A stretch of 13,851 nucleotides of DNA from CAZRZN01 sp964604565 (GTDB lineage Bacteria > Pseudomonadota > Alphaproteobacteria > Rhodobacterales > Rhodobacteraceae), in the NCBI GenBank assembly GCA_964604565.1, contig CAZRZN010000100.1:1-13851 (forward strand), written 5' to 3'. The notes beneath the pieces were generated by a model. That model was given only the letters and a program-made list of their open reading frames with translations. It did not search any database and was not told the DNA's origin. The translations under genes were made by a program, and so were the position numbers. Of this stretch, positions 1 through 7,370 are shown piece by piece. Within the stretch, counting starts at the first letter, position 1, and every line of letters begins with the position of its first letter.

Positions 1-738
1 ACACGGGATTTTTCCAGCATCTCCGACTACCATCTGGCCAATTCCTACGAGGGCGGCGGCGGCACGAACGTCGTGAACGTGATCCTCGTGGATTTCAGGG
101 GGTATGATACCTACGGCGAAATCATCGTTCTGGGCATCGCGGGTCTGGCGATCTTTGCGGTGATGGAGGCGCTGCTGAGCGGCCCGGCCGGTGCGCGCCT
201 GCGCAATTCGAACTATGACGCGGACCGTTCACGCGACAGGCATCCCCTGATGATGGTCGTTGCGACGCGGGTCATGATGCCGATCGCGATCATGGTCGGC
301 GTCTACATCTTCCTGCGCGGGCACAACCAGCCCGGTGGCGGGTTCGTGTCCGGTCTGGTGGTTTCCATCGCGCTGTTGATGCAATACATGGCCTCCGGCT
401 TTGCCTGGACCACGCGGCGTCAACAGCTTGAATATCACGCGATGATCGGATGGGGCGTTGTGATCGCGGGTCTGACCGGAGCAGGCGCATGGCTTTCGGG
501 AACACCCTTCCTGACCTCTGCCTTCACCTATGTGAACATCCCGCCGATCGAAGAGTTCGAATTGGCCACGGCGGCGCTGTTCGATCTGGGGGTTTTCCTT
601 TGCGTTCTGGGGGCTGTGATGCTGATGCTGTTCAGCCTGTCGCGGATGGCCCGCCACGCCGGGGAGACCGTGAACCCCGAACCGATGGATTATGACCCCT
701 CCCGACCGCCGAAGATGGTCGAGAAAGGAAAGGCGTAA
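1..738 (+). CDS. mrpAB: Fused MrpA/MrpB subunit of Na+(K+)/H+ antiporter (C-terminal part, 5' end outside window)
   Basis: The reading frame is open from base 1, so this is the last 245 residues of a longer protein. The first third carries the end of MrpA: the motif GGGGTNVVNVILVDFRG (from about base 49) followed by a membrane helix (about 121-180). The rest is an MrpB domain: HPLMMVVATRVMMP, then hydrophobic segments, with the conserved loop HNQPGGGFVSGL (about 322-357) and a charged cytoplasmic tail. Fusion of A and B in one chain is the known arrangement of group-2 Mrp (PhaAB-type) systems of proteobacteria; no stop or start separates the domains here. MrpA is a NuoL-like proton/cation-translocating subunit, and MrpB is a small integral membrane partner. 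A GTG at 73 could start a short ORF, but it lies inside the conserved MrpA motif, so it is not the real start. mrpC begins one base after the stop codon. Only the substrate ion (Na+ versus K+) is uncertain. Confidence 0.93.
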   Translation, partial: TRDFSSISDYHLANSYEGGGGTNVVNVILVDFRGYDTYGEIIVLGIAGLAIFAVMEALLSGPAGARLRNSNYDADRSRDRHPLMMVVATRVMMPIAIMVGVYIFLRGHNQPGGGFVSGLVVSIALLMQYMASGFAWTTRRQQLEYHAMIGWGVVIAGLTGAGAWLSGTPFLTSAFTYVNIPPIEEFELATAALFDLGVFLCVLGAVMLMLFSLSRMARHAGETVNPEPMDYDPSRPPKMVEKGKA

Positions 739-739
739 C

Positions 740-1090
740 ATGGAACTCGTCGTCGCAAGCTCTGTCGGCGCACTTACGGCGGGCGGGGTCTACCTGATCC
801 TGCGCCTGCGCGCCTTTCCGGTCATTCTGGGACTGGCGATGCTGTCCTATGCCGTGAACGTCTTTCTGTTCTCTACCGGGCGGCTGGCAATCAATGCCCC
901 CCCGGTCCTGCAAAAATACGCGGACGTGCCCTACTCTGACCCTCTGCCACAGGCGCTGGTGCTGACGGCCATCGTGATTTCCTTTGGCATGACGGCGGTC
1001 CTCGTGATGTTCGCGCTTGGCGCCTATCTCGAAGCCGGGGATGACAAGATCGACATGGTCGACACGGAAGAAAAGGACGACACGGCATGA
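740..1090 (+). CDS. mrpC: Mrp antiporter subunit C (NuoK-like)
   Basis: This 116-residue membrane protein has three hydrophobic segments and resembles NuoK of respiratory complex I, the recognised relationship of MrpC. Diagnostic stretches are GVYLILRLRAFPVILGLAML (residues about 16-35), SYAVNVFLF just after, and DPLPQALVLTAIVISFG near residues 74-90. The ATG at 740 is chosen because AGGAAAGG (726-733) lies six bases upstream and because family members start with this short hydrophobic N-terminus. An in-frame ATG at 692 would add 16 hydrophilic residues and lies inside mrpB. The acidic C-terminal tail (GDDKIDMVDTEEKDD) is cytoplasmic by inference. The stop overlaps the mrpD start by four bases, which suggests translational coupling and fixed stoichiometry within the antiporter complex. 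Confidence 0.95.
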   Translation: MELVVASSVGALTAGGVYLILRLRAFPVILGLAMLSYAVNVFLFSTGRLAINAPPVLQKYADVPYSDPLPQALVLTAIVISFGMTAVLVMFALGAYLEAGDDKIDMVDTEEKDDTA

Positions 1091-2625
1091 GTCACTGGAT
1101 CATTGCCCCTGTCGTGCTGCCGGCCCTGCTGGCACCGCTCATCGGTTACGTGATGCGGCACGACATCGTTCTGGCGCGGGCGGCATCTGTCGCCGGAACT
1201 GTTGCGCTTGCGGTGATCGCGCTTGGCCTGACGGTCTGGGCGGCCGATGGCGGAACGCATGTCTACCGCCTTGGCGACTGGCCCGCGCCATTCGGCATCG
1301 TGCTGGTTCTGGACCGGCTGTCGGCCATGATGGTCCTGTTGACTGCCGTGCTGGCCCTGATCGTCCTCTGGCATTCGATTGCCACGGGATGGGATGCGCG
1401 GGGCAGGCATTTCCACGCGCTTTTCCAGTTCCAGCTTATGGGGATTTGCGGGGCATTCCTGACCGGCGACGCATTCAACCTGTTCGTCTTCTTCGAAGTC
1501 TTGCTGATCGCCTCCTACGGGTTGATGGTTCATGCAGGCGGCAAGGTCCGGATGCAGGCGGGCCTGCAATACGTGGTCATGAACCTTGCCGGGTCGACAC
1601 TGTTCCTCTTCGCGCTGGGCACGATTTACGCTACCACCGGGACGCTCAACATCGCCGATCTGGCGGTCAAGGTGCCGCTGATCCCACCTGAAGAGGCCGC
1701 CATGGTCCGTGTCGCGGCGATCCTGCTGCTGATCGTTTTCATGATCAAGGCCGCGCTGTTCCCGGTCCAGTTCTGGCTGCCTGCGACCTATTCCAACGCG
1801 CCCGCGCCTGTGGCGGCCCTGTTCGCCATCATGACCAAGGTCGGTGCCTATGCGATCATCCGCATGCACACGCTGGCCTTTGGGCCGGACACGCCCGGGA
1901 CTGAGGGGCTTGTCACGGAATGGCTGTTCCCCGCGGCGATGGTGACGCTGGCGCTGGGGGCGATCGGGGTGTTGGCCGCGCGACGACTGATGCCGCTCCT
2001 GTCCTTCTCCGTCATCGGCTCCATGGGGACAATGATGCTCGCCGTGGCGGCCATGGACGTCTATGCGACGGAAACCGCGCTCTACTATCTGGTGCACTCC
2101 ACCTTTTCGGCAGCCGCGCTTTTCCTTCTGGCGGACCTTGTGGTGACCCGGCGCGGGTCAGACAGTCTAAGTGCACAGCAACCGGTCTTGCAGAACGGCC
2201 TGTTCGCAGCTCTCTTCTTTGCCGCGGCCATCGCCATGGCCGGGATGCCACCGCTGAGCGGCTTCCTCGGCAAGCTGTTGATCCTGGACGCGCTGCGCGA
2301 TCCGGGCCTGATCACCTGGGCCTGGAGCGGCATTCTCATCGGCTCTCTGGTGACCATCGTCGGGTTTGCCCGCGCAGGCAGTCTGCTGTTCTGGAAATCC
2401 ACAGCGTTGGCCCGCCCGGAGGGCACCGAACCGATACAGTCAGATCCCCACCCCGCGCCCGCCACCGGGCAGGAGGTGGCGCCGACGATGATGCTGATCG
2501 GTCTGCTGGTGGCCTTGGCTGTTCTGGCCGGACCGGCGACCGACTACATGCAGGCAGCCGCCGAACAGCTTTTCGATCCGGCCGGCTATATCGGGTCGGT
2601 TCTGCAAACCGGCGAGGAGGGCTGA
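1087..2625 (+). CDS. mrpD: Mrp antiporter subunit D (NuoN/NuoM-like, ion-translocating)
   Basis: This is a 512-residue polytopic membrane protein of the proton-conducting antiporter family shared with NuoL/M/N. The motif FLTGDAFNLFVFFEVLLIAS places a membrane glutamate at residue 137, which by my recollection matches the essential Glu137 of Bacillus MrpD. The intramembrane lysines typical of the family appear at K221 (FMIKAALFPVQFWLP) and K251 (IMTKVGAYAI). PPLSGFLGKLL near residue 390 is also conserved. The length is about usual for MrpD (roughly 490-530). The start ATG overlaps the mrpC stop (ATGA), and mrpE follows after three bases. With MrpA it is expected to form the cation/proton pathway of the complex in the inner membrane. 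The assignment is firm, though distinguishing D from a stand-alone NuoN-like protein relies partly on gene order. Confidence 0.96.
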   Translation: MSHWIIAPVVLPALLAPLIGYVMRHDIVLARAASVAGTVALAVIALGLTVWAADGGTHVYRLGDWPAPFGIVLVLDRLSAMMVLLTAVLALIVLWHSIATGWDARGRHFHALFQFQLMGICGAFLTGDAFNLFVFFEVLLIASYGLMVHAGGKVRMQAGLQYVVMNLAGSTLFLFALGTIYATTGTLNIADLAVKVPLIPPEEAAMVRVAAILLLIVFMIKAALFPVQFWLPATYSNAPAPVAALFAIMTKVGAYAIIRMHTLAFGPDTPGTEGLVTEWLFPAAMVTLALGAIGVLAARRLMPLLSFSVIGSMGTMMLAVAAMDVYATETALYYLVHSTFSAAALFLLADLVVTRRGSDSLSAQQPVLQNGLFAALFFAAAIAMAGMPPLSGFLGKLLILDALRDPGLITWAWSGILIGSLVTIVGFARAGSLLFWKSTALARPEGTEPIQSDPHPAPATGQEVAPTMMLIGLLVALAVLAGPATDYMQAAAEQLFDPAGYIGSVLQTGEEG

Positions 2626-2628
2626 GCC

Positions 2629-3117
2629 ATGCTGAAACGCGTCTTTCCGCATCCATTGCTCAGCCTGACGCTCTTGTTCGTCTGGCTGATGCTGGTCAAC
2701 AAGGTGACGGTGGGCAATGTCCTGCTGGGCGGTTTTCTGGGCATCGTGGTGCCCATCCTGACCTCTCCCTATTGGCCGGGCCGACCAAGACTGAGACACC
2801 CGTTCAAGGCGATCACCTATGTGCTGATCGTCCTGTGGGACATCGTCGTGGCCAATGTCCAGGTCGCGATGATCATCCTGTTCAAGCCACGTTCGGAAAT
2901 CCATTCGCAGTGGGTCATCGTCCCGCTGGACCTTACCTCGCCAGAGGCGATCACGGTTCTGGCCGGGACGATCACCATGACACCGGGCACGGTGTCGGCG
3001 CTTTTGTCGTCGGACGGCACCTGCCTTTTGGTGCATTGCCTGCATACGGATGATCCCGAAGGCGTGCGTGATGAGATCAAGACCCGCTACGAAGCCCGGC
3101 TAAAGGAGATTTTCTGA
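2629..3117 (+). CDS. mrpE: Mrp antiporter subunit E
   Basis: This 162-residue protein has two or three N-terminal hydrophobic segments and a soluble C-terminal half. The family signature is visible as VLWDIVVANVQVA (residues 68-80) and ITMTPGT (115-121), with a closing segment rich in charge. MrpE is a structural membrane subunit needed for assembly or function of the antiporter rather than a channel by itself. The ATG follows the mrpD stop by three bases, and GGCGAGGAGGG just upstream (about 2611-2621) supplies a ribosome site. The stop and the mrpF start share a single A (TGATG at 3115-3119), so termination and reinitiation are probably coupled. Confidence 0.94.
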   Translation: MLKRVFPHPLLSLTLLFVWLMLVNKVTVGNVLLGGFLGIVVPILTSPYWPGRPRLRHPFKAITYVLIVLWDIVVANVQVAMIILFKPRSEIHSQWVIVPLDLTSPEAITVLAGTITMTPGTVSALLSSDGTCLLVHCLHTDDPEGVRDEIKTRYEARLKEIF

Positions 3118-3386
3118 TGATCACCTACGCTTTGTATTTTGCGCTGGGATGCTTCGGATTGGCCCTGTTGTTCAATCTCTGGCGTATCATCAGCGGCCCG
3201 GGTCAGGCGGACCGCGTTCTGGCGCTGGACACGATGGTGATCAACGTTATCGCGCTGTTGGTGCTTTATGGCGTGCAACAGGGAACGGCGGTCTATTTCG
3301 AGGCCTCGATGTTGGTTGCGATGGTCGGGTTTGTATCGACCGTGGCCTATTGCCGGTTCCTGTTGCGCGGCGACATCATCGAATGA
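3117..3386 (+). CDS. mrpF: Mrp antiporter subunit F
   Basis: This is a small 89-residue protein with three predicted membrane helices (about residues 3-22, 36-55 and 60-80). The conserved loop GPGQADRVLALD places an aspartate at residue 32, the position known to be important in MrpF of Bacillus, followed by the Asp38 common to the family. MrpF is a small subunit that packs against the NuoL-like subunits. Its size and position between E and G match Mrp operons in general. The start overlaps the mrpE stop by one base; AAAGGAG (3101-3107) is a good ribosome site with nine bases before the ATG. Confidence 0.94.
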   Translation: MITYALYFALGCFGLALLFNLWRIISGPGQADRVLALDTMVINVIALLVLYGVQQGTAVYFEASMLVAMVGFVSTVAYCRFLLRGDIIE

Positions 3387-3397
3387 AGGAGGCGTAG

Positions 3398-3784
3398 ATG
3401 CTTGCTGAAATTCTCATCTCGGCATTTCTTGTGGTCGGGGGACTCTTCGGTCTTGTGGGCTCTGTCGGCCTGCTGAAACTGACCGATACCATGCAACGGC
3501 TTCACGCCCCCACAAAGGCCACGACGCTAGGGGTCGGTGGCGTTCTCATCGCCTCCATGCTGTATTTCCTGCTGAAGAAAGACGGGTTTTCCTTTCATGA
3601 GCTGATGATCACGCTGTTCCTGTTTCTGACGGCCCCTGTGTCTGCCCTGTTTCTGGCGCAGACGCATATCATCCTCGCGATGAAACGCTCCGACCTGCCG
3701 GACACCGGACGCGAGCACAGCTGGACAATCTACGACGATCCACCGGAACGGCAACTGCCGGAAACGGATGTGTCGAAGGACTGA
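3398..3784 (+). CDS. mrpG: Mrp antiporter subunit G
   Basis: This is a 128-residue protein of the MnhG/PhaG family with three hydrophobic segments (about residues 4-24, 44-60 and 68-90). The signatures are KLTDTMQRLHAPTKATTLG (residues 27-45) and FLTAPVSALFLAQ (76-88), including the family proline at residue 80. The hydrophilic tail of roughly 35 residues (DRREHS-like composition, acidic end) is on the cytoplasmic side by inference and may vary between species. The start is set by a strong AAGGAGG at 3386-3392, five bases before the ATG. It is the last gene of the antiporter operon; a palindromic terminator begins eleven bases after the stop. Confidence 0.95.
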   Translation: MLAEILISAFLVVGGLFGLVGSVGLLKLTDTMQRLHAPTKATTLGVGGVLIASMLYFLLKKDGFSFHELMITLFLFLTAPVSALFLAQTHIILAMKRSDLPDTGREHSWTIYDDPPERQLPETDVSKD

Positions 3785-3794
3785 CGCCGAAAAC

Positions 3795-3832
3795 GAAAAC
3801 ACCCGCCGGAGATATCTCCGGCGGGTGTTTTC
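3795..3832. terminator. Bidirectional rho-independent terminator between mrpG and icd
   Basis: A perfect inverted repeat of 19 + 19 bases with no unpaired centre; the core is CACCCGCCGGAGAT and its complement. The outer arms are A-rich on the left and T-rich on the right, so either strand gives a GC-rich stem ending in a U-run. It sits 11 bases after the mrpG stop and 24 bases beyond the icd stop (which ends at 3856), exactly where two convergent transcription units need to end. In RNA the central GATATC would form a small loop. Confidence 0.93.
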
Positions 3833-3855
3833 TTTCATGGCAGTGGCCAACACTT

Positions 3856-6057
3856 TCAGCCGATGATGCCGTTCAGCGTAGCCGAAGGGCGCATGACAGA
3901 GGCGGTCTTTGCCTCGTCACAATGGTAGTATCCCCCCAGATCCGCAGGAGATCCCTGCGCAGCAGCCAGCTCGCCGACAATGGCTTGCTCACCGTCGGTC
4001 AGGGCCTTTGCAATTGGCGCGAAATGGGCAGCCAGTTCTGCATCATCGGTTTGCGCCGCCAGAGCATCGGCCCAGTAGCGGGCGAACCAGTAGTGGCTGT
4101 CGCGGTTGTCCGGTTCACCGACCTTGCGGCTGGGGCTGTGGCCATTGTCCAGAATCCCTTGTGTCGCGACTTCGACCGCTTCGCCAAGGATGCGCGCCTT
4201 TGGATTGCTCCGCGTCTCTCCAAGGAACTTGAAACTTTCACCCAGTGCGCAGAACTCGCCCAGGCTGTCCCAACGCAGGTGATTTTGTTCCATCAACTGC
4301 TGCACGTGCTTCGGGGCGGACCCGCCTGCCCCCGTCTCGAACAGGCCGCCGCCGTTCATCAGCTTGACGATTGACAGCATCTTGGCCGACGTGGCCAGTT
4401 CAAGGATCGGGAAAAGATCGGTCAGGTAGTCGCGCAGCACGTTGCCGGTGATGGCGATGCAATTCTTGCCTTCGGTGATCGTCTCCAGCGAGGCACGTGT
4501 GGCCGCGCGCGGGTCCATGATCTCGAACTTGTCGGCCACGCCGCGCGCCTCGAGAATGGGCATGACAAACTTGATCAGCTCAGCGTCATGGGCGCGGTTC
4601 GCGTCCAGCCAGAAGATCGCGCGGCAGCCTTCGGCGGCCTGACGGTCAATCGCCAGATTGACCCAATCCTCGATCGGCGCCTTGCGCGCGGAGGCTGAGC
4701 GCCAGATATCGCCCGCCTCGACGGTGTGCCGGTGCAACACCGTGCCATCCTCCAGAACCATCTTCACCGTGCCGTCGGACGGAATTTCAAAAGTGGTGGG
4801 GTGGCTGCCGTATTCCTCGGCCTTCTGCGCCATCAGACCGATGTTCTGCACAGTGCCGGCCGTCGCGGGGTTCAACTTACCGTTCTGCTTGAAGAACTTG
4901 ATCGTCTCATCATAGACGGGCGCATAGCAGTTATCGGGGATCACGCAGGTCGTGTCCGATTCCGTGCCATCCGGACCCCAGCCCTTGCCGCCGGACCGGA
5001 TCAGCGCGGGCATCGACGCGTCGATGATCACATCTGACGGCACATGCAGGTTTGTCAGGCCCTTGTCGCTATCGACCATATACATCGGTGGACGCGCCGC
5101 ACGCACGTCCTCGATGGCGGCCATGATCTCGGGGCTGTCCTTCACCCGCATCAACAGATCGCCCATGCCAGAATTCGGATTGACGCCCAGCGCCTTCATC
5201 TTGTCCCCGTATTTCTCGAACACCGGCGCCAGCCATGCCTTGACCGCGTGACCAAAGATGATGGGGTCCGAAACCTTCATCATCGTGGCCTTCATATGCA
5301 GGGAAAACAGCGTGCCATCGGCCTTCACCTTGTCGATTTCCTCGGCGAGGAACGCGTCTAGCGCCTTGGCTGACATATAGGTGGCGTCCACGACCGTTCC
5401 CGCCGGATAGCTGACGCCCTCTTTCAGGACGGTTTCGCCATCGGCAGTCTCCAGCACGATCTTAGCCGTCGCCGCGCCGTCCAGCGTGGCCGACGTCTCA
5501 TTCGCAAAGAAATCATTTCCCGGCATGGAGGCGACGCGCGTCTTGCTGTCCGCGGTCCAGTCGCCCATCCGGTGCGGATTGTCCTGCGCGAATTTCTTGA
5601 CAGCCTTCGCTGCGCGCCGATCCGAATTGCCCTCTCGCAGGACCGGGTTCACGGCGGACCCCTTGAGGGTGTCGTATTTTGCGCGAACGGCTTTTTCCGC
5701 GTCGGTCGCGGGCGCATCCGGGTAGTTCGGCAAGGCGTAGCCCTGCGATTGCAATTCACGGATGGCGGCAATCAGCTGCGGCCCGGAGGCCGAAATATTG
5801 GGCAGTTTGATGACATTCGCCTCAGGCGTTTTGACCAGTTGCCCAAGTTCCGCAAGGTCGTCGGGGATCCGCTGTTCCTCGGTCAGGACTTCTGGAAAGG
5901 CGGCGATGATACGGCCCGCGAGCGAGATGTCCTTTGTGCCGACGCTGACCCCTGCCGCAGCCGCGAATTTCTGGATGATCGGCAGCAAGGAGGCAGACGC
6001 CAGCTCCGGCGCTTCGTCGACCTTGGTGTAAATGATGTCGGGGGTCGTATCAGACAT
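3856..6057 (-). CDS. icd: NADP-dependent isocitrate dehydrogenase, monomeric type
   Basis: This 733-residue cytoplasmic enzyme converts isocitrate and NADP+ to 2-oxoglutarate, CO2 and NADPH in the TCA cycle. Its size (about 740 is usual) and motifs identify the monomeric, not the homodimeric, class. The substrate loop NPVLREGNSDRRA spans residues 137-149 (S134, N137, R141, R147). K256 lies in MKATMMKVSD and D346 in VIIDASMP. Y416 (EEYGSH), R542 and D543 (LRDYLTD) also match active-site residues recalled from the Azotobacter vinelandii enzyme. NADP contacts H584 (APKHVQQ), R595 (HLRWDSLG) and R644 (SPSRKVGE) are kept. The start at 6057 (MSDTTPDIIYTKVDE) fits the family N-terminus and has AGAAAGG eight bases upstream; the frame stays open 15 codons further, but that extension is not family-like. 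The gene stands alone, convergent to mrpG, with its own upstream gap. It appears intact. Confidence 0.97.
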   Translation of the reverse strand: MSDTTPDIIYTKVDEAPELASASLLPIIQKFAAAAGVSVGTKDISLAGRIIAAFPEVLTEEQRIPDDLAELGQLVKTPEANVIKLPNISASGPQLIAAIRELQSQGYALPNYPDAPATDAEKAVRAKYDTLKGSAVNPVLREGNSDRRAAKAVKKFAQDNPHRMGDWTADSKTRVASMPGNDFFANETSATLDGAATAKIVLETADGETVLKEGVSYPAGTVVDATYMSAKALDAFLAEEIDKVKADGTLFSLHMKATMMKVSDPIIFGHAVKAWLAPVFEKYGDKMKALGVNPNSGMGDLLMRVKDSPEIMAAIEDVRAARPPMYMVDSDKGLTNLHVPSDVIIDASMPALIRSGGKGWGPDGTESDTTCVIPDNCYAPVYDETIKFFKQNGKLNPATAGTVQNIGLMAQKAEEYGSHPTTFEIPSDGTVKMVLEDGTVLHRHTVEAGDIWRSASARKAPIEDWVNLAIDRQAAEGCRAIFWLDANRAHDAELIKFVMPILEARGVADKFEIMDPRAATRASLETITEGKNCIAITGNVLRDYLTDLFPILELATSAKMLSIVKLMNGGGLFETGAGGSAPKHVQQLMEQNHLRWDSLGEFCALGESFKFLGETRSNPKARILGEAVEVATQGILDNGHSPSRKVGEPDNRDSHYWFARYWADALAAQTDDAELAAHFAPIAKALTDGEQAIVGELAAAQGSPADLGGYYHCDEAKTASVMRPSATLNGIIG

Positions 6058-6136
6058 GTGTCCAGCCTTTCTGAATTCGCATCGCGGGTTTGGCCCCTCC
6101 ATAGGCCAAGCCCAGCCCGACGTCTACAGTATGCGG

Positions 6137-6146
6137 CTGTATACAG
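6137..6146. promoter_or_regulatory. Palindrome CTGTATACAG upstream of icd (possible operator)
   Basis: A perfect 10-base palindrome lies 80-90 bases before the icd start codon. A second, weaker copy (CTACAGTATGC, 6124-6134) stands next to it; together TACAG (6125-6129) and CTGTA (6137-6141) make an inverted pair. TGTATACA-like palindromes are used by some GntR-type regulators, which is only suggestive here. I could not find a convincing -35/-10 pair nearby. The rest of the 224-base gap (6058-6281) shows no gene or RNA that I recognise. Confidence 0.3.
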
Positions 6147-6236
6147 TGTCGCATTTCGTCGCCCCTGATGGCCTAGCCGGAGGGAACGACCCGCCGCAGG
6201 TGTTCAGGGTATGCAAGGCACGATCAGAGCTGTTCC

Positions 6237-6248
6237 GGGGCCGGCCCC
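6237..6248. terminator. GC-rich palindrome downstream of the ABC ATPase gene (weak terminator candidate)
   Basis: GGGGCCGGCCCC is a perfect 12-base palindrome, 33 bases beyond the stop of the minus-strand potA-like gene. On the minus strand it is preceded by GTTTT but is not followed by a U-run, so it is not a textbook intrinsic terminator. It may mark the end of the transport operon or be chance in GC-rich DNA. Confidence 0.25.
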
Positions 6249-6281
6249 AAAACATGCGGCAAGACCCGAAAGCCCTGTTGG

Positions 6282-7370
6282 TCAGTCCGCAAGGACCGCC
6301 ATGCTTTCCGCGTCCCATCCGATCCAGATCGGTTCGGTGCCGACGGATTGGCCGGTTTCGGCATCCACATAGGCTTTCAGCATCGCCTCCCCGGCATCGC
6401 CCACGGCAATTTCCATTGCCATTCGGCTGCCGAGAAAGGTCTTCCCCACGACCCGCCCCTTGACCGCGTTCGCAGTCTCCGGCCGGTCCGAATGAAAACC
6501 CAGCTTTTCCAGTCTGACAGAGGCCGTGATCACCTGCCCCCGGTCGGGTTTCGCCTGTGGCGCGAGGCCATGCAGCGTCTCGCCCTGCCAATCCATCACG
6601 ATCTTGTCGCCTTCGGCGCCGCGAACCTTTCCCGACAGAAGATTGGTTTCGCCAATGAACTCCGCGACAAAGCGGTTTGCGGGGCGAAAATACAGCTCTT
6701 CGGGCGTTCCGTCCTGCTCCACCCGGCCCTTGTTCATCACCACGATCCGGTCGGACATGGTCAGCGCCTCTTCCTGATCGTGGGTCACGAAAAAGAAGGT
6801 CTTGTGCGTGCGCCGCTGGATCGACTTCAGCTCCTGCTGAACCTGCCCGCGCAGCTTGGCGTCCAGCGCACCCAGAGGTTCGTCCAGCAGCAACAATGCG
6901 GGATCCGGGGCCAATGCACGGGCCAGCGCCACCCGTTGGCGCTGACCGCCAGAGAGTTGCCCGGGATAGCGCCCCTCAAATCCGTCAAGTTCCAGAAAGG
7001 TCACGATCTCATCCGAACGGCGCTTTATCTCCGCCCGGCCCATGCCCTTCAGCTCCAGCCCGAAGGAAATGTTCTGCGCAACCGTCATGTGCGGAAACAG
7101 CGCATAGTCCTGAAACACCATGTTCACATGCCGTTTTTCCGGCGGCAAACCCGTTACGTCCTCACCATCAAGGATCACTCGGCCTGTGTCGGGGCGTTCG
7201 AATCCGCCAAGGATGCGCAGAGTGGTGGATTTTCCGCAGCCCGAAGGCCCAAGGAAGGTCACGAATTCGCCCTGCGCGATGTCCAGTTGCAAATTGTCCA
7301 GCGCCACGGCATTTCCGAACCGTTTGGAAATACCTTCGATGCGAACCAGCGGGGATTGATCGGACGTCAT
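6282..7370 (-). CDS. ABC transporter ATP-binding protein, PotA-like (polyamine/opine type)
   Basis: This 362-residue ATPase drives the importer encoded by the three genes before it. It has Walker A GPSGCGKST (residues 41-49), a Q-loop glutamine (VFQDYALFPHMT, Q87), the signature LSGGQRQR (139-146), Walker B LLLLDEPLGALD (159-170) and the switch histidine H197 (FVTHDQEEA). The C-terminal 120 residues form a TOBE-type beta domain, usual for the PotA/FbpC/MalK branch of the family; overall length is typical. The start ATG overlaps the stop of the preceding permease gene by four bases (ATGA), so translation is coupled. It acts at the cytoplasmic face as a homodimer by family analogy. The sequence alone does not fix the transported substrate, so no gene symbol is given; the nearest well-known relative is PotA. 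Confidence 0.95.
   Translation of the reverse strand: MTSDQSPLVRIEGISKRFGNAVALDNLQLDIAQGEFVTFLGPSGCGKSTTLRILGGFERPDTGRVILDGEDVTGLPPEKRHVNMVFQDYALFPHMTVAQNISFGLELKGMGRAEIKRRSDEIVTFLELDGFEGRYPGQLSGGQRQRVALARALAPDPALLLLDEPLGALDAKLRGQVQQELKSIQRRTHKTFFFVTHDQEEALTMSDRIVVMNKGRVEQDGTPEELYFRPANRFVAEFIGETNLLSGKVRGAEGDKIVMDWQGETLHGLAPQAKPDRGQVITASVRLEKLGFHSDRPETANAVKGRVVGKTFLGSRMAMEIAVGDAGEAMLKAYVDAETGQSVGTEPIWIGWDAESMAVLAD

Noticed and set aside
1024..2097. Long minus-strand open frame opposite mrpD
   Set aside because: It encodes a His/Arg/Gln-rich, low-quality protein typical of antisense frames in GC-rich DNA, and mrpD on the plus strand is certain.
6058..6102. N-terminal extension of isocitrate dehydrogenase by 15 residues
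   Set aside because: The extension is not family-like, and AGAAAGG stands eight bases before the ATG at 6057.
6161..6209. CCCTGA/TCAGGG inverted repeat in the gap before icd
   Set aside because: Six pairs with a loop of nearly 40 bases are expected by chance in DNA of this composition.
6032..6463. Plus- and minus-strand small frames across the 6058-6281 gap
   Set aside because: They extend into flanking genes, lack ribosome sites and give no recognisable protein; the gap is better read as non-coding.
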